The notes under the pieces were generated by a model. The model was not told the DNA's origin. It did no database searches and worked only from the letters and a program-made list of their open reading frames with translations. From contig CAXKWD010000001.1 in assembly GCA_964059195.1 (NCBI GenBank), positions 118,911,751 through 118,975,750 on the forward strand: a stretch of 64,000 bases of DNA. The letters run 5' to 3'. Position numbers and translations under genes: made by a program. Numbering within the stretch: position 1 is the stretch's first letter; every line of letters starts with the position of its first letter. Positions 39,878 to 50,739 of the stretch are shown one piece after another. Source of the DNA: Ectobius pallidus. Lineage: Eukaryota; Arthropoda; Insecta; Blattodea; Ectobiidae.

Positions 39878-40523
39878 TAGGGACCGGATTCTTAGGTTTT
39901 TACCTAATTTGTTCCTTGCTTCCAAAACAAAAAGCGCTCATACACTTTTTCGAATCATGTCCGTAGGATTCACCCACATTAATTCTGTGACACCTAAAAA
40001 TACCTAAATGGGGTATAAAAACCTAAATATACCTAAACGGGATATAAAACCTAAAACATCTAATTAGGCTACTTTTTTTTATCTTTTTTGCTTGTCAGTT
40101 GAGGAATCGATATTTTGCGGAGAGACAATAATTTTTGTCGGGTTGAAATTAATACCACCAGCGTTTCGTTCAACCCATTGTCGTCTAGGATGGACAGTAT
40201 CAAGAGATGAAGTGTAGAGTACCGGCGTATTCCTTTTAAAATATTCGTATGAACAACCATTGTTGCCGTGTATGAACAAGGATATAGAATTCTGTGTTTT
40301 AAAGCGTTTGTTTGCCTTTAGTACTGTCTTGTTATTCACACTGTGTTTTAAGAAGACTTGTTAATTATGTATTGAATCCTATGTAGCACATTCAAATTCA
40401 TTAAACCAATTACCGTATTCTACCTGAAAACGATATTTTGGACAAAAAAAACCTAAAAAAAACCTATTTCACCTAATGGAAAACCTAAAAAAGTGTTTTT
40501 AAAACCTAAAAATCCGGTCCCTA
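39878..40523. mobile_element. hAT-like non-autonomous element with ACCTAAA arrays
   Basis: 646 bp. Ends TAGGGACCGGATTCTTAGGT and, inverted, TAGGGACCGGATTTTTAGGT. A perfect 8-bp duplication GTTATGAC flanks it (39870-39877 and 40524-40531). About eleven ACCTAA(A) motifs cluster inside both ends in the inverted sense expected of transposase-binding arrays. Short frames within (for example 40079-40339, minus) do not resemble transposase. Confidence 0.88.
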
Positions 40524-41015
40524 GTTATGACCATCGCCGTTTTAAGTTACAGGCCACGAGTTTCTGTGGCTACTGTACAGCTAGAGGGCATTAATAGTGA
40601 GGAATATCACTGGATGTAGTGCGTCGCCTGTGTGTGAAATTACATTTACAATAGCGGTGCTGGATACTATCCACCTGCAACATATTGTGTGCTGCTCCAA
40701 GAATTACTGCCGCAAAGTGTATTATAATATAGTTACTGTGTCGAGAGCCTGCATACTATCACACACAAAGGGTGGCGGAATTTGTATGTAGCCAGTCCAT
40801 ATCAAATTCGCAAATTCGTATCTTGTTATTAGTTCATCAGATACAGTCAACAGTGAAAAGTAATTGGAAACTTGGCGTCTAGTTCAATGTTGGATAACTC
40901 AGTTACACAAGTGCTCCTCCCTGTTGATTTGTGAGATCGTTCACCTATAATTTTTGGGATTTCAGCAGCACCATATTCGTTTCCTTCTCGCCTTTAACGT
41001 GCCCAACTTTCATTG

Positions 41016-41418
41016 TATAGTCCAGTTACTCATTGCATACCCAGGCGGCTTCCTTTCGTTAGGAGGAAAAGTTTGCCGACTGCTTAACCCATGTTCTTTG
41101 TTTTTAGCGCACCAATCAGCTAGTTACCCCAGCCAATCAAAATCTAAGAATGTCCTGTGGCGATTTTGACAGCTACTCGTCTACTCCGCGTGGAGTGAAA
41201 TGCATGGTTGCAAGATCAAGTTACAGTAAACAATAACACGTGTGAATTGAATAAAGCGAAGGAAGAACTGAGGTCAGTGATAACAATGAGAGAATATTGC
41301 AACGTTGCTTTTGTTTTGGAAAGCGGAAGCCCAAGACCGATTTAGTCAGATCAATTAACATAAAGAAACACCGAAACCTTTGAAGCCGACTGGCCATCCA
41401 ATGAGTAACTGCACTATA
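41016..41418. mobile_element. Inverted-repeat DNA element, class unresolved
   Basis: The 29-bp end TATAGTCCAGTTACTCATTG... (41016-41044) is inverted at 41390-41418 with four mismatches. The 403-bp interior has no transposase. Target duplication ambiguous (TA possible). Confidence 0.72.
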
Positions 41419-43201
41419 TCGAGTTATATTTATAGAAACAATAATTTTAAAAACAGGCTGCGTATCATAAAAATAAATAACATAGATAAGATTGTAAAAT
41501 AATTATTTGAAAAAATTACCTTTCATTTTCGTCTCATAATGGTAACGTGCCCCTAACCAAAAATTAGTGGTCTTGAATTCCAGTCACCATTAATGGCGAA
41601 CGCAGCTATATTTTTCGAATGTTATAAATAAAATGATTCTATAGGTATTGCATTAACCTATTCTGGAAATGTCATTATCTAAGAGTAATAATATCCAGGT
41701 AAATATCGGAACATACACAGAAGAAGAGAACAAAATTTTTATGAGAAATATAATCTTTTTCTGAACTTAAGTGTGAGTGATAAAGTATATTACACAAAAG
41801 TCAGGAATAGATTTAATTGGACAAATTTGAAAAAAAAAACTACAGCTTTTTAATGTAAGCTTATATAACGTAAATAGTTAGTAGTGCATTGACATTTTCC
41901 TTAGGTCTACCTCATTGACAGTCAATATTCTGTATATCCTCTTTCACAAGAGCTCTTCGTACAGTAAAAATTTATTAACACTTGAATTCATACTGTGTCC
42001 CGTAGGATAAGAAGTCTGTTTTAAATTCGTATTCAAATGAAGGAAAATAAATTGGAGAAATATTAAAAATGTAATATAAAATTACAGAATAAAGTACAAG
42101 AAGTAAACTGTGAGAGTAATCATTGTATTAACCGCCCTTTTTGCATTTTTCCACGGGTTTATAAATTGTTCAAGAAACTGAATCTGGCATACTTAAGGGC
42201 TAAATACAATGGTATCACATACCGAAAAATTGATATTTTTAAATTCATTTGATTATTTGAACAATTTTTGTCATATCAATGATACTTTTAGACTGGTTTG
42301 CGAACAACAAGTTTGATAATAGGCGTAGGCCTACGCATGGAAATAATGTAGTAATTTTCATGTTTCTGAGAACATAAGCCTACATAACATTACCATATTC
42401 TGAAATGTTATTTATTAGATTCTATCTTTAATAAAGTGACTTCAAAACAAGTTATATCATTACGATGTTCAGAAAACGTACCAATAATTCATAGAAATCT
42501 GTTATTTTGGAAGGCTATAAAGAATAGAAGGATTTACTATCGACTTAAAAACATAATATTAGCATTCCCGTCAAGACTGCATTGCAAAACATGAGGAAAG
42601 TGGAGTGATGAACTCACGCGAGCTACTATCCACACATGTATATTATCACAGTCACGTTCATTCTCCTTGTTTTGGATAGATATTTATAATTCCGTGCATG
42701 TCTTTTGCCTTATATCTAGTCTCATTCACACGCACTCGCAGGAGTCTTGATTTACTCACTTCAGAGCAAAAGACGGTCAAAAGCACCTACATGAGAATCC
42801 TAAGGAAGTTTTTAGCTATAAGGTGAAGTCACCACGCGACTTTCTTGTACGGAATTATGTTTTAGGGCTCTTTATATTAACTTATTGGTAATAAAAATAG
42901 TAGCCTATATTGTAAAAATTATTTCATCCTAATTCTACTACGAGATATTGTTTTTGTAATAGTTTTGCAGATGTTTTAATTTGCCAAATTACAAATGTGG
43001 TATCTTAGCTTTTCTGAAACACTATTTTCTCTATTCTCAATCGAGTAAAAATTACTTTTCTACTAACATTTTGAAATAATTGAAATCTACTTATCAAGGT
43101 GTATCTACATAACTCGTCTGAAAATTGCATTGATTCTAAATAGAATGCATTTCAGCTATGTGGGGATTAATATAAAAATGTTAACATAATATAATATATT
43201 A

Positions 43202-43204
<3 letters not shown>
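41419..43204. other. No gene recognised
   Basis: Very AT-rich, ends in the (AT)n array. Confidence 0.6.

Positions 43205-43269
<65 letters not shown>
43205..43269. repeat. (AT)n microsatellite
   Basis: About 32 uninterrupted AT units. Confidence 0.97.
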
Positions 43270-43270
<1 letters not shown>

Positions 43271-43418
43271 CTATATATATTTTTTTTAATATTATGACAT
43301 TGTTTTCAATGTGTGATTGTGCCTTCTGTATTATTTTTATTTTATATTATATAAGTGGCCCCAGATAAGTGCTACGACAAGGGTTCTAAGGTGGATACTC
43401 TTTCAATTTTATACTGTT

Positions 43419-43419
43419 A

Positions 43420-43463
<44 letters not shown>
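43419..43463. repeat. (ATT)n array, left of SINE
   Basis: About 15 ATT units ending exactly where the SINE head starts. Confidence 0.95.
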
Positions 43464-43465
<2 letters not shown>

Positions 43466-43770
43466 CACCGGCGTGGTCTTGTGGTTAGCATAGCTATCTA
43501 CAGATCCGTTTACCCGGGTTCGATCCCCTGTACCTCCTCGGATTTTTCAGAGGTAGTGAGGTCTGGTAGGGGTGCACTCAGCCTCGTGATTCAAATTGAG
43601 GAGCTGTTTGATGGAGAAATAGCGTCTCCGGTCATGGAAACCACCATTAACGGCCGTGAGTGTCGGCATGCTGACCACATGCCCCCCAATCTTGCCGTCT
43701 GCCTATGGTAGATGACGCAGCGGTCGGGTGGTAGGCCGTGTCCCTTCAGGGATGTAGCGCCACAAAGTTA
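43464..43770 (+). mobile_element. tRNA-derived SINE, family 3
   Basis: Head: CGTGGTCTTGTGGTTAGCAT (A box) and GGGTTCGATCCCC (B box, near 43517). Body of about 240 bases ends GGGATGTAGCGCCACAAAG before an (ATT)n tail. A 118-codon open frame overlapping it is a by-product. A diverged relative is at 48326-48600. Confidence 0.85.
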
Positions 43771-43777
43771 GTTATTA

Positions 43778-43833
<56 letters not shown>

Positions 43834-43842
43834 ATTATTATA
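43771..43842. repeat. (ATT)n array, tail of SINE
   Basis: GTTATTATTG followed by about 20 ATT units; most simply the SINE tail, expanded. Confidence 0.92.
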
Positions 43843-44419
43843 TTAAAAGTTCTTGTACACTCAGCACGTGTATGCTGCTGTTCAAGAAAACAAACCTAAT
43901 GTACAAGTAACAAGAATCATATTCATAAGTGTACCGATCATACAGAAAAACTCAGCATTTTATCAGGCTTACGAATTCCATTGCATTTCGCCCAGTCTTT
44001 TGCACACTACGCAATTGATGACCTGGATCCTGCCCACTTATTAAAGGATATAGACTGTATGAAAATGCGCGCTTGAATTTAAAAACGCTTCCTGCAGGAA
44101 CTGAAATTAAAGAACTCTCGCTGACCGAGGTCAATGAACTCTGAAAATATCTAGATCAAGTTACATTGTATAATACGCTCTGTACCAACGCCATTTAAGA
44201 AGATTGTTCATAGGAGGCGTTGGCTATACCCGTCTGAAATTCTAGGCTGAATTTAACGCATCTGTAGAGCAGTAAAAATTCCATTAATAGCTTTTGCTAA
44301 ACTTGTGTATTTAATCTGTGGGGTTGATAGTTCACTCCAACCTCCTTTGTGTTCTTTTTATTATAAATACTAAAGTGACTTATGAATTAGGCCTATCTTG
44401 GTGAGTGCAAAGTTTTTAA

Positions 44420-44659
44420 CCCTTTCAGAGCGAATTTACATATTGCTGCAAGCATTCAATTGAAATCATAAATGGATTATAAGTTTGAAACGAATATTAA
44501 AATTTTTTTTAAAAAAAAGCTCAATAGGTGGTTTCTAGAATAAAATCCATAACATGTGAACAAAATCCTCTTATTTTAATATGAATTATTAATCTTATAC
44601 CTCTGATTTTATACAGTTTTTTGCTGTGACGAATTTTTATGCCAGTAAGAGTGAAAAGG
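44420..44659. mobile_element. TTAA-flanked MITE (piggyBac-like)
   Basis: 240 bp between TTAA (44416-44419) and TTAA (44660-44663). Ends CCCTTTCAGAGCGAA and, inverted, CCTTTTCACTCTTAC are imperfect inverted repeats; CCC(T/Y)TT at a TTAA target is the piggyBac pattern. A decayed relative in the same orientation lies at 45480-45680. Confidence 0.75.
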
Positions 44660-44792
44660 TTAATGGTCGGAATATAGCCTACATATTTTTTCTATTCTTA
44701 CCTCAAAATGTCCTTAAGCTCTACTATTTTGTTCATTACTAGCAGGTGCTCGCGGCTTCGTCCTCGATTATTTACTCAACTTCTAGATTTTT

Positions 44793-45059
44793 TAAAATAA
44801 TTCTGTACCTCAGAGCCAAAGGAACGTAACTCCAAATTTCATATTTTTTTGTTTTTTTCATATTCTGTACTAACTTATTGACCTCTATAGAACCAATTAA
44901 TATTAAATCCATAATTTCATTAGAAATCAAGATATTGAGAGCCAAAAAGTAGTAACTCCATTCCCCTTTATTGTTCATAATTTTGTTTTTCGCTCCTCCT
45001 GTAAAATTTAGTTTTTGGCAGTTACGCTCGTTTGGCTCTGAGGTACAGAATTTATTTTA
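44793..45059. repeat. Foldback/MITE with 38-bp inverted ends
   Basis: TAAAATAATTCTGTACCTCA... (44793-44830) is inverted at 45021-45059 with three or four differences, including 24 identical bases around the CTGTACCTCAGAGCC core. Interior about 190 bp repeats the motif GAGCCAAA...GTAACTCC. Target duplication not certain. Confidence 0.82.
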
Positions 45060-45479
45060 CCAAAAAATAATTAAAACATTGAGCTTATTACTAGAGACAT
45101 CGTTTTTACAAAAAATTACATATTTGAAATGAAACGATTAAAACGTACCACAGATTCATGAACTTTAACCAAATCACGCATGAACAATTAAAACGATTGA
45201 TACATAAAAAGCTAAAAATCCGTATTTGAGGTTCTTTTCACGATTAAATTGCGCCGCCCGACAAAACCTCAGTTTTGAGTTCCCTAGCCCAAAGAACCTC
45301 GCATAGTGAGTTTCGTCCAAATCATTCAATGTTAACCCATTTAGGCCTATATTTATGATCCTCCTTCCGTTCACCTATGTAAAGAAAAGTTGGGTATGGG
45401 AACCGATGAAGTTCATCTTCAATTAATTTCACAATTGAATACGATATACAAGGAAACACCAGATCAAATATTATATTAG

Positions 45480-45680
45480 ATTACTACAAGCATACAATTG
45501 AAATGGTAAGTGGGATCAATACAAATCAATACAAAATATTTAAATTGCTTCTAGAATAAAACCCATAATACGTGAATAAAAATCTCTCATTTTAACATAA
45601 CTCATTCATCTTATATCTCTGATTTTCTACTTTTTTGTTATGAATTTATATGTCAGTAACAGTGACATTGGATTACATTA
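45480..45680 (+). repeat. Diverged relative of the 44420-44659 MITE
   Basis: Shared blocks CTTCTAGAATAAAACCCATA, CTCATTTTAACAT-like and TATATGTCAGTAACAGTGA parallel the 44420 copy in order. The TTAA ends are lost. Confidence 0.65.
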
Positions 45681-45939
45681 TTATTTTTATTCTTTTCTTA
45701 CAATGTGCCACAGATATTTAAGCTCTGCTTTTTTTGTTTGTCTGTTATTAGTGTTATCACTTAGGCCTAGTACATTAGGCGAAGAGTACAGATTTTTATG
45801 GAGTAGAATAATGTGATAAGTAGGGGCGGATTTCTATGACATGTCATATTTTTCCCCTTTGCATTATTTCAGGTTTCCGACTAACTTAAACCCGATTCCA
45901 AGCATGCTGGTGAAAATGGAACGGCTTTTATTTTGCATA

Positions 45940-46825
45940 CAGGGTAGGATCAAAAAGTAGTAGGACTGAATTAATTTAAATTTTTTTATTGAACTATTGG
46001 GTACAAATCCTTAGTAGTCCTCGAAGTAACACCCTTGTGTTACAACACAACGCATATAACACGATTCCCACTGCGCGTACGCCTTCTGGAACTCGCTTTC
46101 CGGGATCCCCTTCAGAGACGCCGTCACGGCCCCTTGGACGTCTTCTACAGACCTGTATCGGTTTCCCTTGAGGTCCCACTTGAGCCGAGGAAAGAGAAAA
46201 GAGGAAAGAGGCAATGCCAGATCTGGACCGTAGGGGGGTGGGGCAACGTGGCCACTCTATGCTTGGCCAGAAACTCCCTCACCAACAGCACGGTGTGGCA
46301 CGGCGCGGTGCCGTCGTGGTGCCGTCGTGAAGCTCCCAACAATCGGCAATGTCTGGCCGCATGCGGAGGACAAATGTTTGTGCGCCGGTCAGAGTCCAGG
46401 AGCACCTTCACTTTGGCCACATTTTCAACAATCCTTGAAGTTGATGGGCAACCGGTGCACAGGTCATCTTCGACAAGCTCCCGGAACAGCTTGTGCCACT
46501 TGAACACTGTTGAGCGGCTCATGACAGCATCCTCATAGGCACCCTTAATCATTCCGAGGGTCTCCGTCGTGGTTTTCCCGAGTTTGACGCAGAATTTAAT
46601 GGGGTAGCGCTGCTCGAGATTTTCTCCATCTTGGATCGCGACGACACTTCTTAACAGAGGTTCACGGAAATAGACGTGCTTACTATCCGCTTGCCCGCAG
46701 GCGACTAGAAAAAATATAGGTCTCTTTGGAAGGCTCCCCACTACCATGCCCAGGTGGTCAGACCGTCCTCACTGCTCCGTTCGCGCTACAGAAATTTAGT
46801 CCTACTACTTTTTGAACCCACCCTG
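45940..46825 (-). mobile_element. mariner element, internally deleted, nested in a hAT-like element
   Basis: Ends CAGGGTAGGATCAAAAAGTA and, inverted, CAGGGTGGGTTCAAAAAGTA are about 32-bp inverted repeats, and TA flanks both sides (45938-45939 and 46826-46827). At 886 bp it is about 400 bp short of a usual mariner (near 1.3 kb). The decayed transposase is described separately. Confidence 0.92.
46011..46660 (-). pseudogene. mariner transposase pseudogene, internal deletion and frameshift
   Basis: Reading on minus from about 46645: ENLEQRYPIKFCVKLGKTT and then MSRSTVFKWHKLF are the N-terminal helix-turn-helix of mariner transposase, followed by the GCPSTS linker. After DSDRRTNI the sequence jumps to the second catalytic box (HHDGTAPCHT), so the first catalytic aspartate and its surroundings are deleted. 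A frameshift near 46240 moves the reading to another frame with PYGPDLA, but the third catalytic aspartate box is degraded. The C-terminus in that frame (LFPRLKWDLKG ... YFEDY) ends at 46011. Two reading frames therefore cover 200 and 67 codons. Not functional. Confidence 0.9.
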
Positions 46826-47277
46826 TATAACTGCATATTTAGGAAATGTTCAACTATTGTAGCATATTTAGTATGAATATGCATATTTAGGTCATATTTT
46901 TTTCATATTTGAGTGCATATTAAAGAAATTTTGAAGTTTCATATAATATTTTGTAAATTTTGCATTATAATGATACTTTTTGAGAATTTACAGATATTTA
47001 AAATAATTAACATAATATTTTAATAAAATGAATTATAATGAAACTTAACAAAATATACACAATGTGTAAGTGGTAAAGTCATATTTTAAATTTTATTGGT
47101 CATATTTTAATGTTTTTAAGAAATAAATGCATGCATATATCCTATTTTTTAGGTCATAGAAATCCGCCCCCTAGTGATAAGATATGCGTATTGCAGTTTG
47201 GTAGTAGCACTACGCTAGAAACTAGTAATTCTTAGGGTTGATTCAGTTTCTAATATAGATGAGTACATGAGCATTTC

Positions 47278-47345
47278 TGAGGACAAAGGATCTAACCCAG
47301 ACTTGCGGATAGTAGCAATGCTAACCACTAAACCACGCACCCTAC
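47278..47345 (-). mobile_element. tRNA-derived SINE head (minus)
   Basis: On minus: GTGGTTTAGTGGTTAGCATT (A box) and GGGTTAGATCC (B box, degenerate). Sequence to the left (47190-47277) looks like an eroded family 1 body in the opposite orientation, so this may be two fragments abutting. Confidence 0.5.
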
Positions 47346-48325
47346 CGATATATACTCTATTCGTCGTATAAACTCTAATGGCCTGTTATAAAATACATCT
47401 CTGAGAAACTCGAATGTTACAACATACATTCTGTACACCTAAAACAAACATTATGTATAAATGCACATACATATGAGAAGATTAAGTATGTACTTAACTC
47501 AATTCCGTTTGCTTTTCCCCCGTTTTACTAAGTCACTGGCAATGTTTTGCTTCTTTTCCTCTTGCAATTACCGATAATCGATAAGTTGAAACTTTCTGTT
47601 TGTCTCCGCAAGCCATTTTCACTCCATGCTGAAACCGCGGCTAATGTTGCATTTGGTTACTCTGTGAGTTTGCATGTTGTCTTTTTCTCTTATTTCCTAC
47701 ATTTTCCGATAAATAACCAACTTCTAACTTTTAAATAGCTATAATTATAGTGTGAATAATTATGCTGTATTTTCCTGTAACTGAACTAATTTATTTCAGA
47801 TTGGGATATAAAGTAACGTATTTCTTTATACATTACAGCAAAACTTGTTTCTGATTACCTAACAGGTAAATACAAAATAAGTTATTAAATTACGAAGTAA
47901 TTGTTTTACTTCAATATGTTCTGGCGATTTGGACATTAAAGTAAGCATTTCTAAATCTTGGACTACAAATTAGGCATTCTACACAGTCAAAAACAAAATA
48001 AACGGAACGTTACACGGTATTTTACAAATTATTACAACCTTTATTCGTAAAACAGGCATAAATTTCACATAGATGCACAGGCGTGGTATCATTTATGATT
48101 TATGGTTTTTTAATTGTTTCCAATATTGTATCTTTTGTTCCATTTTCGTACTTTTACCAGGTGCTATTGGTGTTTTTATTGTAATAACAGGATTAATAAA
48201 ATGATTCCACCATTTTAATAAAGAATTAACAATTGTTGACATATCAATTATAATTTTAACTATAGGTTATATCAATGAAGTCTAAATATTATTTTATTAT
48301 CTTGTCATATTGATTGGTAATTAGT

Positions 48326-48600
48326 GCCTCCATGGTTCAGAGGTTGAAGTGCTTTGGACCTGGACGCACGAGTTTGATCCCCGGTACCTTCTCAGATTTT
48401 TCTTAGTACATAAGTGTGGAACTCAACCTTGTGACCACAGTTGAGGTGCCACTTAATAAAAAAGGAGCAATTCTGGTCAAGAAAACCATCAATAAACATA
48501 TGAATTGAATATCTCCAAGTCATGACATCTAAAGGTGAATTAGTCGAAAGACAGGTGACACGGCCACGATTCCTCCACGGGATATCGTGATAAGAAGTTT
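48326..48600 (+). mobile_element. tRNA-derived SINE, family 3, old copy
   Basis: CCATGGTTCAGAGGTTGAAG and GAGTTTGATCCCCGGTACC match the head of the 43464 copy, as does the CTTCTCAGATTTTTC and the CTCAACCTTGTGACCACAGT body. The 3' part has the CACGGGATATCGTG remnant of the family end. Many substitutions. Confidence 0.7.
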
Positions 48601-49330
48601 AATTTATCTTACAGGAGATCGTAAAGTGGAACAGTTATCCAAATGTTTACTCTAAATAGACTATAATATTTCGAGATGTATTTACATAAAGCTGTATGTA
48701 GGCTACAAAGAAGTTAAAAAAAATTCGACAGTACATTACTCTATGAGCGTCTCTATTCTTCTAGTAGAAATAATTAACTGTCTATAGGCCTACCCGAGTT
48801 CTGTTTTAATGCAGTGTTTCATTTGAAGTAAATTTTCGCAATATATGTCATGTTAAAAATGAAGTGATGACGTTTATAGCATACTTTTCCGGCACAGTCT
48901 ACCTTGCTCCAAATTAAAACTCTAGAGTGACGTTCCCAGTGACAGGCAGACACGTCTGAGACTCTCCTCGCATAGAAACCGAGACAATGAAGATGATATA
49001 AAAACAAGATTCTTGCTATTCATTCCAGCAGAGATGGTTAACTCTTTTCATTCCTAGTGGAAATATTCGTCAGTGTAATTCTGACGTAGTGCTCAGTTTC
49101 TTCAAAACTAATTAAGTCCAAACACTTTAGGCTACTGTTTGAGTGTAAAATTTGAGGAAAATAACTGAGGATATTTCACTGTTATAAGTTATAACTTTAT
49201 CCTTATGCCTGTTGCTCACGGTCAAAATTTTCGTTAAATTTTAAATTTCACCAAACATTTTGTCAAATATGTCTCTTGTTAACGGTCAAAATCTATCAGA
49301 TTTCCTGGTGTGACAGTTTGTTATCTAAAA

Positions 49331-49335
49331 CACTG
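49331..49335. repeat. Target-site duplication of BEL/Pao element, left copy (CACTG)
   Basis: CACTG directly precedes the left LTR and recurs at 56513-56517 directly after the right LTR. Removing the element plus one copy leaves a continuous pre-insertion sequence reading AAAACACTGAATCATAA. Confidence 0.92.
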
Positions 49336-50574
49336 TGTTCCCGCTCCCACGGTAGCTCGCAGGCGAAATAGGGACACGGGGAAACCTCTCCGGTTTGAAG
49401 GATGCTACACTAAGTCAAGTTTAAATACATTTATTGAGCCCCTTGAAAGATACAAAGAGCACAATGGACAAAATGATAAATAGACCCTTTAAAATACAAG
49501 ATGGAATTTTGTATCTTGCTTTACAAATAAATTCCTCTTCCTAGCGGTGCCGAAGAAGATGAAATGTTGATGAAGTCAAGGGGAGACGACTTAGTAAGCT
49601 CCTTCTGGAAAATAAGGCATGCTTGCCTTATAAGACTGATGAATAGCTCGGAGGACCAGAGCAGAGCAATTTTTATAGTCGCGCTTGCTCGGACGACTGA
49701 GAAAGAATTTCACTATTCTTGAAGTGAATGCGCACTTTCAGCAAATTATTTTAAGGTCGACTTGCTGCTTCGACCGAGAATAAGAACCTTTAAATGTTGC
49801 TTCGACACTGCAACTAAAATTAAGCACTCTGAAATATTCACTTCACAGCAGTACTTACAGTAAATCCTTTTACTTAATGAGTTACGCATTCAAGTCCATA
49901 CGGTTTGATCAGGGAAGTAAAAAACTTGGCTTCACACATTTGTAATTAAATCACAAATAAATTACTTTGAAGAACGTATTAAATTGCGTCTCTGCAATAA
50001 CTAGGGCTGGGAAACTTCAAATTCCCAGCTCGACAATAATAACTAGATTCAGAATTCTGAACTGAAAACTAGCCTGGCGAAAGCTTCGAACGAGAGAATA
50101 AGAATGAATAGCAAGAATGACAGACGTCACGACATGTGACGTAAAGCAAGAATCCCATTGGCCAAGAAAAACAATAAATAATTAATCTTGGAAATAAATC
50201 AATTAAGTTACATTAAAATACTAAAACATAAATAAGAGAATTAATAGCATTACTTCAAAACTGAATTGTTTCTTTAAAAACACAAAATTATGAATAAAAT
50301 ATACTAAAAAATAATCAGACTGAAACTTTGGGTTGGAGATTATAACATGACTATCCAAAAAATGAAAGATGCGACAGTCAAATGTCATTTCTGATGCGAA
50401 TTGATGGGAGAAAGAACAAACAGATAAGTAAACATATTTAAAATTATATTGAAGACACGACAAGAAAATAAAACAAGCGAAGTCACAAGCCTGTTGCCAT
50501 AGCAACACGGCGAATGACCTCGCGAAACCAGCTAATGCCTCAAATCCGGCCAGACACGAATGCTGGACGGAACA
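49336..50574 (-). repeat. 3' LTR of the BEL/Pao element
   Basis: 1239-bp downstream LTR in element orientation, nearly identical to 55274-56512. AATAAA on the minus strand at 49430-49435, about 95 bases before the outer LTR end, is a plausible polyadenylation signal. The bases just inside it (50575-50595, read on minus) are not a clean purine run, so the polypurine tract that primes plus-strand synthesis is weak or diverged. Confidence 0.95.
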
Positions 50575-50739
50575 TATTGCCCGCGATAATTTCGCTCGTG
50601 AAATTATCTAACAGAATGTGACGTCAAGCAAATTCGTGAATGCAAGGATTCGAGGCCATAACAACTATCAAGTCGCAATAAAGTCAAAATCGGTGGAGTG
50701 GGATGCGTCCGGCATCAGCACTCTGAATGAAAGCAGGTG

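Larger units (their letters stand above)
45821..47173. mobile_element. hAT-like element carrying a nested mariner
   Basis: Ends TAGGGGCGGATTTCTATGAC and, inverted, TAGGGGGCGGATTTCTATGAC; a perfect 8-bp duplication GTGATAAG flanks it (45813-45820 and 47174-47181). Without the mariner at 45940-46825 it is about 465 bp. Interior carries repeated CATATTT(AGG) motifs, densest near 46840-46925 and 47075-47155. No hAT transposase. Confidence 0.88.

Noticed and set aside
39980..40520. Insect telomere repeat (CCTAA)n
   Set aside because: The ACCTAAA motifs are irregularly spaced, occur inside a TIR element and switch sense between halves; not a tandem telomere array.
43355..43711. 118-codon frame with a poly-isoleucine run
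   Set aside because: Made by the ATT microsatellite and the SINE after it.
46035..46538. 167-codon plus-strand frame
   Set aside because: Shadow of the mariner transposase pseudogene read on minus.
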